The notes below the pieces were generated by a model. The model saw nothing but the letters and a program-made list of their open reading frames with translations, searched no databases and had not been told where the DNA came from. Shown here one piece after another: positions 63,442-64,000 of a DNA stretch of 64,000 nt. This stretch comes from Chrysomallon squamiferum (lineage: Eukaryota > Mollusca > Gastropoda > Neomphalida > Peltospiridae). Both the position numbers and the translations under genes were made by a program. The DNA is taken from positions 15,052,956-15,116,955 of the forward strand of contig CM022671.1 in NCBI GenBank assembly GCA_012295275.1, written 5' to 3'. How positions within the stretch are numbered: position 1 is the first letter of the stretch; every line of letters starts with the position of its first letter.

Positions 63442-64000
63442 CTAAATAAAGACAAATTAATTGGGGAAAATGTACAATTATGCCAAAAAATAAATATATT
63501 AAGATACAGTTTTAAAATAAATGTGCAATTGAAATTTAAAACTATTTCACTGTTATAACTCAAGCTTCAGTTCCATGCACACTTAATTTATTAATAACTG
63601 ATTAATCAATCAGTAACTTTGGTTATAAACTTAAGATTTCAGTGGGAAAAAAAATGGACAATTTTAGATAACACATAAAAAAACCCACACATGTCAATCC
63701 CACATAAAAATGTACCCTCATAATAATATACACAAACTTAATAAATATTTGTAGCCATTGTTTTTCAGATCAACTTTAAATAATTAAAATTGGTTGTTTT
63801 AAGGTGTTAAAAATATGGTATTTTTAAAATTTTCTTTTGGATTTCCTTTGTTTATTGGGTTATCTACAGTTATCACATCATCTTCAGATAAATGTTCCTC
63901 CTAATTAGCTGTAACATGCAGTCACTGACATAATTCTGAGATCAATCTGGCATTGTTATTTTTCTTAAATGAAGGATGCCAATAAACTGGTGCATCTAAA
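63442..64000. other. HECTD4 intron running off the window
   Basis: AT-rich sequence upstream of the first visible HECTD4 exon. No exon with matching phase (ending in phase 2) and a good donor is visible, so it is read as part of one intron. Confidence 0.6.

Overview
The window looks like nuclear DNA from an invertebrate animal, most likely a mollusc or another lophotrochozoan. The coding exons belong to metazoan families (SARM1, HECTD4, FAM107, EGF/Ig serine protease). They are mostly 75-300 bases long, bounded by GT...AG introns of about 0.1-2 kb, and sit in very AT-rich DNA full of microsatellites. The phylum is an inference; the metazoan origin is well supported.

Layout: (1) 194-5245, plus strand: the 3' part of a secreted mosaic protease (EGF, Ig, Ig, trypsin-like domain); its 5' part lies before the window. 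(2) 9302-14723, minus strand: a complete six-exon gene encoding about 269 residues, with an N-terminal SH3 domain, an aspartate tract and a C-terminal FAM107 (DUF1151) domain. (3) 23067-30625, minus strand: a complete 12-exon SARM1 gene (ARM repeats, two SAM domains, TIR NADase), about 917 residues. (4) 35208 to beyond 63441, minus strand: the 3' 48 exons (about 3,250 codons) of a HECTD4-type giant E3 ubiquitin ligase, ending in the HECT domain; its N-terminal exons lie beyond position 64000. Genes 1 and 2 converge tail to tail; genes 2, 3 and 4 all run on the minus strand, head to tail.

I assigned exons by reading both strands, matching splice sites and tracking intron phase. Phase is continuous across the SH3-FAM107 and SARM1 genes and across 46 of the 47 HECTD4 junctions. 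Two junctions fail by one base: the last intron of the protease gene (3817/4572) and one HECTD4 junction (52002/51819).

Intergenic DNA (5.35-9.3, 14.7-23.1 and 30.6-35.2 kb) holds microsatellites, a 31-base minisatellite, a CpG-dense patch and a possible old mobile element around 17.5-18.1 kb. A clean 224-base mariner-type MITE lies in a HECTD4 intron (41535-41758). The most unusual structure is a degenerate tandem array in a SARM1 intron (25560-25992) whose unit copies the 3' end of the adjacent SAM exon with its splice donor.

The genes have no evident shared pathway beyond general themes: extracellular proteolysis, actin/adaptor function, NAD+-dependent axon degeneration and innate signalling, and ubiquitylation. 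I found no prokaryotic-style system, CRISPR array, rRNA or tRNA.
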